DNA from: Flavihumibacter sp. ZG627 | GTDB taxonomy: Bacteria; Bacteroidota; Bacteroidia; Chitinophagales; Chitinophagaceae | Direction of reading: 5' to 3' | NCBI RefSeq assembly: GCF_000814325.1 | Contig: NZ_JPHF01000002.1 | Span: 496,001-560,000, forward strand | DNA length: 64,000 nucleotides | In this document: piece after piece, positions 17,828 through 26,153 of the stretch | Layout of the letters: each line of letters starts with the position of its first letter | Numbering within the stretch: the first letter of the stretch is position 1 | Made by a program: the position numbers and the translations under genes | The notes under the pieces: generated by a model | The model's input: only the letters and a program-made list of their open reading frames with translations | What the model was told of the DNA's origin: nothing | Database searches by the model: none

Positions 17828-18475
17828 ATGAAAGAGGCTCTGCTGATATTATTGGCCTATTGTATCGGCTCTATACCTACCGCAGTATGGGTAAGTAAAC
17901 ATTATTTCGGTATTGATATACGCGACTATGGCAGTGGTAATGCCGGCGCTACTAACACCTTCAGGGTTCTTGGTTCAAAGTGGGGAACACTTGTAATGGT
18001 CATTGATGTGCTGAAAGGATTTCTTGCTGTTAAACTCTCCTTACTGGTTCCCTATTATTTTGATAATGATATAGCTTTTACCAATCTTCAGCTTGGGTTA
18101 GGAATGGCAGCAGTACTTGGACATGTATTTCCGCTCTGGGCCGATTTCAAGGGGGGAAAAGGTGTAGCAACACTTTTTGGATTGGTAATAGGGATCTCTC
18201 CCTGGACGGCACTTGGATGCTCCGGCGTATTTATGCTTGTTCTTTATCTCACCCGTTTTGTATCGCTGAGTTCTATACTTGCAAGTGTTGCATTCCCTGT
18301 TTTTATCCTGATAATTTTCAATGTTGATAATCACGCGTATCGTGTGTTTGCCATTGTTGTTGCCTTGCTGGTGATCTTAACCCACCAGAAAAATATTACC
18401 CGTCTCCTAAAGGGTAGTGAAAGCAAGGTTCCCATCTTGAAATATCGCGACCGGCGACGTAAACGACGGCTTTAA
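17828..18475 (+). CDS. plsY: Acyl-phosphate:glycerol-3-phosphate acyltransferase
   Basis: Membrane enzyme making lysophosphatidate from acyl-phosphate and glycerol-3-phosphate, the first acylation in phospholipid synthesis. 215 residues with about five hydrophobic segments and the three PlsY motifs: GSIPTAVWVSK, GSGNAGATNTFRVLG and FKGGKGVAT. The C-terminus is very basic (RRRKRRL), as expected for a cytoplasmic tail. Its partner PlsX is not in the window. Confidence 0.96.
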   Translation: MKEALLILLAYCIGSIPTAVWVSKHYFGIDIRDYGSGNAGATNTFRVLGSKWGTLVMVIDVLKGFLAVKLSLLVPYYFDNDIAFTNLQLGLGMAAVLGHVFPLWADFKGGKGVATLFGLVIGISPWTALGCSGVFMLVLYLTRFVSLSSILASVAFPVFILIIFNVDNHAYRVFAIVVALLVILTHQKNITRLLKGSESKVPILKYRDRRRKRRL

Positions 18476-18566
18476 CTTCTTCTTTTTAAGTGGTTTAACG
18501 TCTTCTTCTGTAATTTTACAGTGGTTGGTATAAGAATTGAATATATAACCTGTAAACCCGAATAGC

Positions 18567-19376
18567 ATGAAGAAGATTTTAATAGCCGCTGCTATTGCTA
18601 CCAGCATCGTATCCTGTAGCAAAAATCCCATCACTGGCAGAAACCAGTTAGCACTGGTACCTGAATCACAGGTGCAAGCGATGGCAGTAGAACAATACCA
18701 ATCATTCCTCTCGCAGAATAAAGTTGTTAGCGCCTCCGCAAGTAAAGATGCAGAGATGGTAAGAAGGGTTGGACAAAGAATTGCCAACTCCGTTACCAAA
18801 TTCTATAGAGAGAAAGGACTTTCTGAAGAACTTGCAGGTTTCAAGTGGGAATATAATCTCGTTGATTCCAAAGAAGTAAACGCATGGTGTATGCCGGGCG
18901 GTAAAATCGTAGTGTATACCGGTCTTCTGCCTGTTACTCAAAACGAAGCTGCGCTGGCAGTAGTTGTTGGACATGAGGTTGCACACGCGCTTGCGCATCA
19001 TGGAAGTGAGCGTATGAGCCAGGGACTTCTACAACAGCTTGGTGGTGTTGCCCTTGCAGTAGCCATGAGTAATAAGCCAGCTGAAACACAGAATTTGTTC
19101 ATGAATGCTTATGGTATTGGAACAACCTATGGTGTGATGCTGCCTTTCAGCCGTAGCAATGAATTAGAGGCCGATAAGCTGGGACTTATCTTCACTGCCT
19201 TATCAGGCTACAACCCACAGGAGGCAGTTCCATTATGGCAGCGTATGGCAGCCCTTAACAAAGGTCAGCGTCCGCCGGAATTTGCCAGCACCCACCCTGC
19301 AGAAGAAACAAGGATCAGGCAGTTGCAGAAGATGATGCCTGAAGCAATGAAATATTACAAGCCTATTGGCAGATAA
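18567..19376 (+). CDS. M48-family metalloprotease, lipoprotein
   Basis: Zinc metalloprotease probably anchored in the envelope and active in outer-membrane or envelope quality control, by analogy with LoiP/BepA. 269 residues. The signal peptide ends in SIVSC with lipidated C17. The zinc site is HEVAH at 136-140, and a third ligand glutamate in NELEAD near residue 199; the aspartate of the motif is also present. No TPR domain, so closer to LoiP/YggG than to BepA. Substrate unknown. Followed by a strong terminator; upstream plsY is 91 bp away with no clear promoter seen. Confidence 0.9.
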   Translation: MKKILIAAAIATSIVSCSKNPITGRNQLALVPESQVQAMAVEQYQSFLSQNKVVSASASKDAEMVRRVGQRIANSVTKFYREKGLSEELAGFKWEYNLVDSKEVNAWCMPGGKIVVYTGLLPVTQNEAALAVVVGHEVAHALAHHGSERMSQGLLQQLGGVALAVAMSNKPAETQNLFMNAYGIGTTYGVMLPFSRSNELEADKLGLIFTALSGYNPQEAVPLWQRMAALNKGQRPPEFASTHPAEETRIRQLQKMMPEAMKYYKPIGR

Positions 19377-19403
19377 TCAATCGATTACCCTATTATACCA
19401 AGG

Positions 19404-19430
19404 TCCCACCGCCATGCGGTGGGATTTTTT
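19404..19430 (+). terminator. Intrinsic terminator after the M48 protease gene
   Basis: Perfect 9-bp G/C-rich stem (TCCCACCGC at 19404-19412; complement at 19416-19424), 3-nt loop, then six T. Confidence 0.92.
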
Positions 19431-19441
19431 CATGGTTTTAC

Positions 19442-19472
19442 TTGCCATAGCGCCCGATTTTTTGTAAATTTG
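19442..19472 (+). promoter_or_regulatory. Bacteroidota-type promoter before the DUF3052/YdeI gene
   Basis: TTG at 19442-19444, exactly 20 nt, then TAAATTTG at 19465-19472: agrees with the -33/-7 consensus of primary sigma factors in this phylum. The ATG at 19513 lies 40 nt downstream. Confidence 0.65.
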
Positions 19473-19512
19473 CCTCCCGCTATATTATCTCTTCAGTTAA
19501 TTTAGATCAGGT

Positions 19513-20184
19513 ATGATGCAGACTTTATTCGAGAAACTCCAATACAAAGAAGAAAAAAATCTGCTGATCCAGGGATTACCATCATCCATCGAGAAGCAAT
19601 TCAGCAAGCTGACCTTCGCAAAAAATGTTACCCCGCTGCTAAAAAGCAGGAGGATAGATTTTGCCCTGGTTTTTGCCATCAACGAAAACCAATTGAATGG
19701 TATTCTCCAGGATGTTCTCCCTGCTCTCCATGAAGAATCAAAACTCTGGATCGCCTATCCCAAAACCACCAGCAAGATCGTCTCCAATCTTAACCGTGAT
19801 TGCAGTTGGAATATGGTGGTAAGCGCCGGCTATGAAGGTGTACGCCAGGTGGCCCTCGATTCAGTTTGGAGCGCACTTCGTTTCAAAAAATGTGAGCAGA
19901 TCAGGAACATGGCAAGGGCTTCCGCTAATGGTGGACTGCCAGCTGAAACGGAAGGTGTTGATTTCAAAAATCGAACTGTTGAAATCCCTGAAGCTCTTCA
20001 GAAACAACTCACTCTCAAGAAGCATAAAAAGGCCCTGGAACATTTTGAGAAACTTTCCTTTACCAACAAAAAGGAATACGTTGAATGGATCACCAGCGCC
20101 CGCAAAGAGGAAACAAAACAGAATCGACTCTCTGCTACGGTTGAAAAACTAATGGCAGGAAAGAAGAATCCGGCAGAAAGATAA
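19513..20184 (+). CDS. DUF3052-like domain fused to YdeI/OmpD-associated (OmdA) domain protein
   Basis: 223 residues, soluble, no signal peptide. Residues ~20-130 resemble DUF3052 proteins (FALVFAINENQL, KLWIAYPKTTS, VALDSVWSALRFK). Residues ~150-215 have the OmdA/YdeI pattern: VEIPEALQKQL, then ALEHFEKLSFTNKKEYVEWI and a basic tail. The molecular function of both families is unclear; YdeI-type proteins were linked to stress or antimicrobial-peptide resistance in enterics. Monocistronic between a terminator-promoter pair and the next lipoprotein gene. An ATG at 19516 is an equally possible start. Confidence 0.7.
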   Translation: MMQTLFEKLQYKEEKNLLIQGLPSSIEKQFSKLTFAKNVTPLLKSRRIDFALVFAINENQLNGILQDVLPALHEESKLWIAYPKTTSKIVSNLNRDCSWNMVVSAGYEGVRQVALDSVWSALRFKKCEQIRNMARASANGGLPAETEGVDFKNRTVEIPEALQKQLTLKKHKKALEHFEKLSFTNKKEYVEWITSARKEETKQNRLSATVEKLMAGKKNPAER

Positions 20185-20215
20185 GCCGGTCTCTGGATCT
20201 TCCTTATTGCAGGCA

Positions 20216-20262
20216 TTTTTGAGAGAGTTGCCGGATAACTGTAAACCTTAATCTCTCAAAAA
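20216..20262 (+). repeat. Inverted repeat overlapping the start codon of the TPR lipoprotein gene
   Basis: Perfect 11-nt arms, TTTTTGAGAGA at 20216-20226 and TCTCTCAAAAA at 20252-20262; the last A of the right arm is the first base of the start codon. The 25-nt loop and the position suggest a translation-controlling hairpin, not a terminator (no T-run after it). Confidence 0.5.
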
Positions 20263-21866
20263 TGAAAAAATCAATCTTGTCCACCTGGCTGTTGCTGCTA
20301 TCAATCAGCCTATTGCTTGCTTATTGCAAGGGTAAGAATCAGGAATCAGCTAATGCAATCAATAGCATAGAAAATTTACGCAGAGGGGATATAGTCCTAT
20401 GCGGCCCCGACCAACGCCAGCTTGGCAAAACAGACTTCAGTTTTTCCTGTTCTGAAAAGTCGAGAGATACCTTCAATATGGGCCTTGCCTTATTGCATTC
20501 CTTTGAATATAGTGAAGCAGAAAAAGCTTTTGTAAAAGTGTTGGAGAATGATCCTGACTGCGCCATGGCCTACTGGGGAATCGCTATGGCCAATTTTCAT
20601 CCGCTATGGGCTGCTCCAAATAAAGAGGAATTACAAAAAGGAGCGAAGGCTAGTGCAATCGCGCTTAAACTGAAAGGAAGTAATAAAAGGGAACAAGCCT
20701 ATATAGAAGCCATCCATACATTCTTTAACGGGCATGAAGAGCTAAAACATGCGGCAAGGGCAAAGCAGTATGAACAGGCAATGGAAAAGATCTACCTCGA
20801 ATATCCTGATGATAAAGAGGCAGCAATTTTATATACCCTCGCCCTGGATGCTACAGCTGATCCCGCTGATAAAACTTATACCAACCAGAAAAAGGCTGGT
20901 GCCATTCTTAATAAACTATATCCTGGCAGGCCCGATCATCCCGGAGTTGTTCATTATATCATTCATAATTATGATTATCCCGAGCTCGCACCATTGGGAC
21001 TCGAAGCTGCCCGCAAATATGCTTCCGTAGCGCCTTCATCGGCCCATGCACTGCATATGCCTTCCCATATTTTCACCCGCATGGGTTTGTGGGATGAATC
21101 TATACAGTCGAACCTCGCTTCTGCAGCGGCCGCTAAATGCTATGCAGAAGCGCTAGGTGCCAATGCACACAATGACCAGGAACTTCATGCCATGGATTAC
21201 CTTGTGTATGCCTATCTGCAAACCGGACAGGAACAGAAGGCAAAAGAACAAATCGATTATCTCCGTTCCATGAAAAGTATGTTCCCCGAAGGGCAGACAT
21301 CAACCTATGCAATTGCGGCTATGCCGGCCCGTTATGTACTGGAACTTCGCAACTGGAAAGAAGCCGCAACCCTCGACACTACTACTACTTTATTCGATAT
21401 GGATAAATACCCCTGGAGTAAGGCCATCATTCATTTCACCCGTGTTTTAGGAGCGGTACATACACGCGATATTGCTGCTGCCAGAAAAGATCTTTCCTCA
21501 CTGCAAAACCAGCATGCCCGTCTGGTGAAATCCGGGGATGACTATAAGGCCAACCAGGTTCTTATACAGGTTAAAATGGCCGATGCATGGATTCAATTTG
21601 CAGAGGGTGATAAAGAAAAGGCCTTAGCCGGCATGCAGGCTGCCGCAGATCTGGAAGAGAAAACAGGAAAGCACCCGGTAACACCGGGAGAGGTTATCCC
21701 TGCAAGGGAATTGCTGGGAGATATGTTGCTGGCTGCAGGTAAAAATGAAGCGGCGCAAGAGGCATTCCAAGCCAATCTTAAAAGAACGCCCAACAGAAAA
21801 AATAGTCTTAGTGGTGCATCTATTGCTGCCTCCCGGTCAGGAGCCGTTGCCATTCATCGACCATGA
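20262..21866 (+). CDS. TPR-containing lipoprotein of unknown function
   Basis: 534 residues. Lipoprotein signal: LLLAYC with lipidated cysteine at residue 22. The body is helical with tetratricopeptide-like units: a clear pair at about 75-110 (GLALLHSFEYSEAEKAFVKV, then DCAMAYWGIAMANF) and further units to ~520, including a C-terminal repeat (AAGKNEAAQEAFQANLKRTP). A conserved-looking HALHMPSHIFTRMGLWDESI block sits in the middle. No catalytic motif seen. Probably faces the periplasm or cell surface; function unknown. The start codon is covered by an inverted repeat. Confidence 0.75.
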   Translation: MKKSILSTWLLLLSISLLLAYCKGKNQESANAINSIENLRRGDIVLCGPDQRQLGKTDFSFSCSEKSRDTFNMGLALLHSFEYSEAEKAFVKVLENDPDCAMAYWGIAMANFHPLWAAPNKEELQKGAKASAIALKLKGSNKREQAYIEAIHTFFNGHEELKHAARAKQYEQAMEKIYLEYPDDKEAAILYTLALDATADPADKTYTNQKKAGAILNKLYPGRPDHPGVVHYIIHNYDYPELAPLGLEAARKYASVAPSSAHALHMPSHIFTRMGLWDESIQSNLASAAAAKCYAEALGANAHNDQELHAMDYLVYAYLQTGQEQKAKEQIDYLRSMKSMFPEGQTSTYAIAAMPARYVLELRNWKEAATLDTTTTLFDMDKYPWSKAIIHFTRVLGAVHTRDIAAARKDLSSLQNQHARLVKSGDDYKANQVLIQVKMADAWIQFAEGDKEKALAGMQAAADLEEKTGKHPVTPGEVIPARELLGDMLLAAGKNEAAQEAFQANLKRTPNRKNSLSGASIAASRSGAVAIHRP

Positions 21867-21879
21867 ATAAACAGGATAC

Positions 21880-23823
21880 TTAACGAACAATAACCGTTCC
21901 GAGGTGACGGAGTAATTCGCGCTCCATATCTTTCAATGCTTTGTGCGTAGCTAATAAATTGAGCTGCTCTTCGGGTGAGTGCGGCACACCAAGATCCTTT
22001 TGGTTTTCATCGATCATCCTTTTGATCTTTCTCAGCTTTAAATACCCCAGCGTAGAGATCACTTCCTGTTTATAGGATTCCTCTCTTGAACTAACAGCCA
22101 TCTCAAATTTGTCTTTCCATTTATCACTTAACTCATAAGGGAACTCCAGCAGCGAAACCACCACCGCACTTAATTCCTGGTTCTCATGATAGAAAAAATT
22201 CTTTGCTGTGGGCTCAAGCCCTGCATCATACCAGAGCTTATAGGTATTGATCACCTCAAGCAATTTCTTATTATCAAAAAGATCATCTTCCACACATTCA
22301 CTGAAAATATGGTCTGCCACCTTATTGTTATCATCCCATTGCATACTGCCAAATTCAATGAGCGCACGCACAACAGCCCTTTCCTGTAATTCATCTTTCA
22401 GCAACAACTGAAATCCTTCATCTGATGCCGAACCATCAAAGTCCATCGGTGGCGGCATCTCATTATGGGAATAAGCCTGTTCAGAAAACTGTTTGCTTTC
22501 CAGCTTATTAACCTTTTCCCTTATAAATTTATTCACCAGGTTAGTGAATCCGCTTTCTTCTATTTGCAGCAATTCGGAACATTGACGGATATAATCCTGC
22601 TGCCGAGTAAAATCTTCCGCCTTATTGATCCTTGATAATGTTTCTGCCATCTGGTTCACTACCGCCGCCTTCTTCTGGCTGTCTGTGCCGGCATCTTTCA
22701 ACGCTACCTCCAGCTGGAAAATGATAAAGTCTTTTTTATTCTCTGCAACAAACTGGCGGAATGCTTCTGCGCCTACCTTGTTTACATAACTGTCGGGATC
22801 TTCCTTGTCGGGTATCAGTACCAGCTTTACATTCAGCCCTTCTTCAAGGGCCATATCAAGCCCTCTTAAAGCTGCTTTAATGCCCGCTGCATCACCATCA
22901 TAGATGATGGTCAGATTATTGGTGTACTTGCGCACCAGCCTTATCTGCTCAGTGGTAAGCGATGTTCCTCCACTGGCAACTACATTTTCAATGCCTGCCT
23001 GGTGCAGTGATATCACATCCGTATAACCTTCCACCAACAGACACTCTTCAAACTTATCGATCACCTGCCGCGCAAAAAACATCCCGTAAAGAATGCGGCT
23101 CTTGATATAGATCTCGTTCTCCGGTGTGTTGATATATTTTGGTGCCCGGTCATTCTTCTTAATGATCCGCGCGCCAAATCCTATGACCTTACCTGTGGTA
23201 TTATGAATAGGAAAAATGATCCTTCCCCGGTAATTGTCTACCAACTCTTCATTGCGTAAAGCCACCAGTCCCGATTTAACCAGCAGCTCCCGATTATACT
23301 GTTTGGATAGCGCCTCCGTTACAAATGCATTGCGCGATTCCTTACAATAACCCAAATGAAATTTCTCAATAATGGCTTCATTGAAACCCCGCTCTTTAAG
23401 ATAACTGAAGGCGATATCCTGTCCTTCCTCATCATTCAAAAGAACTTCTGAAAAATACTTCTGGGCAAATCCATTCAGGATATAGAGACTATCAGCAACC
23501 TGTTGTTGTGCCTTTACCTCTGCACTAACCTCAGTTTCTTCCACCTCCACATTGTAGCGCCCCGCCAGCCATTTCAATGCCTCCACATAACTATACTTTT
23601 CATGCTCCATTACGAAGCTGATAGTATTGCCGCTTTTACCACAGCCGAAACACTTATAGATCTCCTTATTGGGTGAAACAGTGAAACTTGGTGTCTTCTC
23701 ATTGTGAAAGGGACAGAGGCCCAGGTAATTGGTTCCCCTCTTTTTTAGCTTAACAAAACTGCCCACCACATCAATAATATCAATGCGACTGAGGATCTGT
23801 TGTATAGTGGCCTGTGTGATCAT
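21880..23823 (-). CDS. dnaG: DNA primase
   Basis: Makes RNA primers at the replication fork. 647 residues. The N-terminal CHC2 zinc finger has ligands C37, H40, C58 and C61. The catalytic core carries the TOPRIM domain with LLVEGYTDVISLHQAG at about 250 and the metal-binding IIYDGDAAGIKAA. The C-terminal ~170 residues form a helicase-binding-like region. The gene is divergent from tcdA with a 75-bp shared intergenic region; the stop lies 13 bp from the end of the convergent TPR lipoprotein gene. Confidence 0.97.
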   Translation of the reverse strand: MITQATIQQILSRIDIIDVVGSFVKLKKRGTNYLGLCPFHNEKTPSFTVSPNKEIYKCFGCGKSGNTISFVMEHEKYSYVEALKWLAGRYNVEVEETEVSAEVKAQQQVADSLYILNGFAQKYFSEVLLNDEEGQDIAFSYLKERGFNEAIIEKFHLGYCKESRNAFVTEALSKQYNRELLVKSGLVALRNEELVDNYRGRIIFPIHNTTGKVIGFGARIIKKNDRAPKYINTPENEIYIKSRILYGMFFARQVIDKFEECLLVEGYTDVISLHQAGIENVVASGGTSLTTEQIRLVRKYTNNLTIIYDGDAAGIKAALRGLDMALEEGLNVKLVLIPDKEDPDSYVNKVGAEAFRQFVAENKKDFIIFQLEVALKDAGTDSQKKAAVVNQMAETLSRINKAEDFTRQQDYIRQCSELLQIEESGFTNLVNKFIREKVNKLESKQFSEQAYSHNEMPPPMDFDGSASDEGFQLLLKDELQERAVVRALIEFGSMQWDDNNKVADHIFSECVEDDLFDNKKLLEVINTYKLWYDAGLEPTAKNFFYHENQELSAVVVSLLEFPYELSDKWKDKFEMAVSSREESYKQEVISTLGYLKLRKIKRMIDENQKDLGVPHSPEEQLNLLATHKALKDMERELLRHLGTVIVR

Positions 23824-23872
23824 GAAGGAAGGGCAAATTACGTAGAGATGAAGAGATCAGGAAATGTAACCT

Positions 23873-23880
23873 TAAATTTG
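23873..23880 (+). promoter_or_regulatory. Putative -7 element before tcdA
   Basis: TAAATTTG, 18 nt before ATG 23899. It supports that ATG over the upstream in-frame codons that run into dnaG. Confidence 0.45.
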
Positions 23881-23898
23881 CACCTCAAACTACAAACC

Positions 23899-24657
23899 AT
23901 GATTCCTTACTGGCTTTCAAGAACAGAATTATTGCTGGGTGATGAACCGGTAAAGAGTCTTATGAGCAAGCATGTGCTGGTGGTTGGACTCGGTGGCGTT
24001 GGAGGCATATGCAGCGAAATGATTGCCAGGGCAGGAGTAGGGCGGATGACAATAGTTGATGGCGACAAGGTGGATCTCAGCAATTGTAACCGGCAGATCC
24101 CGGCACTTCATTCAACTGCCGGCAAGCCCAAAGCGGATATCATGGCAGAAAGATTGAAGGATATCAATCCGGATATCAATCTCACCGTAATTCGTGAACA
24201 TATTGAAGGGGAAAGAATTCGCGAGATCCTCACAGCAGGCGACTATGATTTTGTAGTAGATTGTATTGACACCCTCTCACCCAAAGTAGCATTTCTGCAA
24301 TGCTGTGTTGAACTGGCTCTTCCCGTGGTGAGTTCACTGGGTGCCGGGGGAAAGGTTGATCCGCTGAAGGTAACCATAACGGAAATTGAAAATACCCATC
24401 AATGCAACCTTGCCAGGTATGTTAGAAAGAGACTGAACAAACTCGGTATCCGTAGCGGTATCAAGGTTGTATTCTCCCCCGAAATTGTTGACCAGAGCAG
24501 GATCATTGAAACAGAAAAAGCTTACCCCAAAAAATCACTGATCGGCACCATCAGTTATATGCCCGCCATCTTTGGTTGCATGTGCGCCAGTGTAGTGATC
24601 AGGGAACTCTATGGCAGCCCGGTTACTGAAGAACCTGCTTCAATTCATCAAGACTAA
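23899..24657 (+). CDS. tcdA: tRNA threonylcarbamoyladenosine dehydratase (TcdA/CsdL-type, E1-like)
   Basis: ATP-dependent cyclisation of t6A37 in tRNA to ct6A. 252 residues from ATG 23899. ThiF/E1-like fold: nucleotide motif VVGLGGVGGICSEMIARAG, DGDKVDLSNCNRQ with the conserved Asn-Arg-Gln, and VDCIDTLSPKVAF. The C-terminal SLIGTISYMPAIFGC block is characteristic of this family versus ThiF/MoeB. tsaD, which makes the t6A substrate, is elsewhere in this window (44421-45422). Its 3' end overlaps the convergent rhodanese-thioredoxin gene by 35 bp. Confidence 0.9.
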   Translation: MIPYWLSRTELLLGDEPVKSLMSKHVLVVGLGGVGGICSEMIARAGVGRMTIVDGDKVDLSNCNRQIPALHSTAGKPKADIMAERLKDINPDINLTVIREHIEGERIREILTAGDYDFVVDCIDTLSPKVAFLQCCVELALPVVSSLGAGGKVDPLKVTITEIENTHQCNLARYVRKRLNKLGIRSGIKVVFSPEIVDQSRIIETEKAYPKKSLIGTISYMPAIFGCMCASVVIRELYGSPVTEEPASIHQD

Positions 24658-25315
24658 CAAGTCCCTGCTTCTGCCATAACTGCTTGCCATCCTTATATAC
24701 AAAAAAATGAGGGAGACCTTCCACCTTCATGTATTTCATCACATCCGTATTAATACCGCCATCAATTTTCTGCAGGCTGAATTTTCCTTCCAGCTCTGTT
24801 TGTAATTGTGCCAGCACTGGTTCCATTTTTCTGCAGGGAGGGCACCAGGAGGCACCGAAATCAACAAGTACAAGTCCGGGTTGATTGATGAGCTGCTGGT
24901 ATTCCGAGGTACTCATCTGGCTGGTAGATTTATCACCCGTTACTTTTTTCCCATCCCGCTTCCATTTATTCAGTCCACCCGTAAGTTCATAAACCTTGTA
25001 TCCGTTAGAACGCAGTAGCTCAGCCGCTTCTGCACTTCTTACACCGGAAGCACAATAGATCATCACAGGCCTGCTTTTATCAAGATGTCGGGTGCGCTCT
25101 TCAAATTCTTTTTTATCAAGCCAGTTGGCCTGCATGGCCTGGTCAATATAACCCGACTTAAATTCACCTGCAGTCCTCACATCTAATATCTGTACTGTTT
25201 TATCCTGCAGCTTTTCTTCAAAGGCAGCAGGGCTGAGGCGGTATTCAGTTTGAGCGGAGGTTTGGCAACTCCATGTCAATAATGCAATGGAAAGCAAAAG
25301 TATTAGCCTTGTCAT
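24623..25315 (-). CDS. Rhodanese-thioredoxin fusion lipoprotein
   Basis: 230 residues. Signal peptide with lipobox LTWSC (C17), so envelope-located. Residues ~25-125 are a rhodanese domain with active-site loop C88-ASGVRS and LDVRTAGEF; residues ~135-230 are a thioredoxin domain with WCPPC (C158, C161) and the cis-proline in GLPHFF. The combination suggests handling of persulfide or disulfide sulfur in the periplasm, an inference. It starts by a 4-bp ATGA overlap with the YkgJ-type gene, so the two are translationally coupled. The 3' end overlaps tcdA convergently. Confidence 0.88.
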   Translation of the reverse strand: MTRLILLLSIALLTWSCQTSAQTEYRLSPAAFEEKLQDKTVQILDVRTAGEFKSGYIDQAMQANWLDKKEFEERTRHLDKSRPVMIYCASGVRSAEAAELLRSNGYKVYELTGGLNKWKRDGKKVTGDKSTSQMSTSEYQQLINQPGLVLVDFGASWCPPCRKMEPVLAQLQTELEGKFSLQKIDGGINTDVMKYMKVEGLPHFFVYKDGKQLWQKQGLVSLDELKQVLQ

Positions 25316-25845
25316 AGTGGTAGCTGATTGATTTCTTTTACAAATTTAGTGCGATGTTTCAGTTCTTCCATCACATTAAATATTATCGGGCAACGGCCAT
25401 AATGCATCAGCAGCCCAAACATCCTTTTGCTGAAACCAGGCTCATCTAAATGAGGGAATGCCCTGCAGCCTTCAAAGCGATATTCATATACAGAACATTT
25501 ATTATCCTCCAGAAAATGACAGGGAATGGTATTGATAACGAATTGTCCTCCCTGGCTTTCTTCGAGGTAAGCTGCTTTAACTTCGTCAGGATTCCGTTGC
25601 AGGTGCTGCGCAAGGGGCAATATCTCTTCCTCGCTTACATTGATCATCAGGCTACGGCAGCAATTGCCACAAGAAGTGCAATCGATGAAGGGCTCAACAG
25701 ATTTATTGATCTCCTGCACCATACCATCCACATCGCCGGGATAGCTTCGGATAAAATCACGGAAGGCTTCATTCTCCTGAAGCCGGTGGTCGGCAGCAAG
25801 AGAAATGACAGCAAGATCTTTCACCAAAAGCAGGGGATCAGTCAT
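25312..25845 (-). CDS. YkgJ-family cysteine-cluster protein
   Basis: 177 residues from ATG 25845; the frame stays open for 30 more residues, but these are a lysine/arginine-rich reading of the acidic tail of the upstream gene in another frame and are rejected. The CTSCGNCCRS motif near residue 60, then IPCHFLEDNKCSVYEYRFEGCRAFP and a late GRCP cysteine, define the zinc/iron-chelating YkgJ family. Function uncertain: metal or Fe-S binding. It overlaps the upstream acidic protein gene by 8 bp and the downstream lipoprotein gene by 4 bp, a tight operon. Confidence 0.82.
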   Translation of the reverse strand: MTDPLLLVKDLAVISLAADHRLQENEAFRDFIRSYPGDVDGMVQEINKSVEPFIDCTSCGNCCRSLMINVSEEEILPLAQHLQRNPDEVKAAYLEESQGGQFVINTIPCHFLEDNKCSVYEYRFEGCRAFPHLDEPGFSKRMFGLLMHYGRCPIIFNVMEELKHRTKFVKEINQLPL

Positions 25846-26128
25846 CCTCTTCCTCCCAGTCTTCCTCAACCCCTTCCTCAACTTCCTCTTCCTCCTCTTC
25901 TTCATAGAGGGAAAGGATAGCAGCGGCACTGTCATAATCCAGCTCCTCGATCACCTCGAAGATGGTATCGGTGCGGAGCTTCCAGAAGTCTTCTTCAACC
26001 TGCCCGAAACTTCTTAATAAAATACATTTATCAGTAAGTGCCAGTACAGAGATCATTTCGATATCTGTATCAGCATCTCCTTTAACCAGGTAAAAATTAC
26101 CCGGCTGTAGTTCGGAATAGGTTGTCAT
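25838..26128 (-). CDS. Small acidic protein of unknown function, paralogue of the next gene
   Basis: 96 residues, no signal peptide or membrane segment. Residues ~1-73 form a compact domain (YSELQPGNFYLVKG, CILLRSFGQVEEDFWKL, FEVIEELD). The last ~22 residues are almost entirely Glu/Asp with a few Trp/Val/Gly. The first domain aligns end to end with the product of 26154-26417 (YSLLETSCYYLIQ, YCMFITRFGETEVTEWKK, HEILELLSDD), so the pair arose by duplication. It overlaps the YkgJ gene by 8 bp. No recognised family; function unknown. Confidence 0.7.
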   Translation of the reverse strand: MTTYSELQPGNFYLVKGDADTDIEMISVLALTDKCILLRSFGQVEEDFWKLRTDTIFEVIEELDYDSAAAILSLYEEEEEEEVEEGVEEDWEEEDD

Positions 26129-26153
26129 ATATGAATTTTTAGAAAATCATTTG

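Noticed and set aside
18480-18530. CTTCTTCT-type direct repeat before the M48 protease gene
   Set aside because: Two imperfect copies in T-rich sequence; chance is a sufficient explanation.
25846-25935. Lysine/arginine-rich N-terminal extension of the YkgJ-type protein
   Set aside because: It is the Glu/Asp tail of the upstream gene read in another frame; ATG 25845 with an 8-bp overlap is the natural start.
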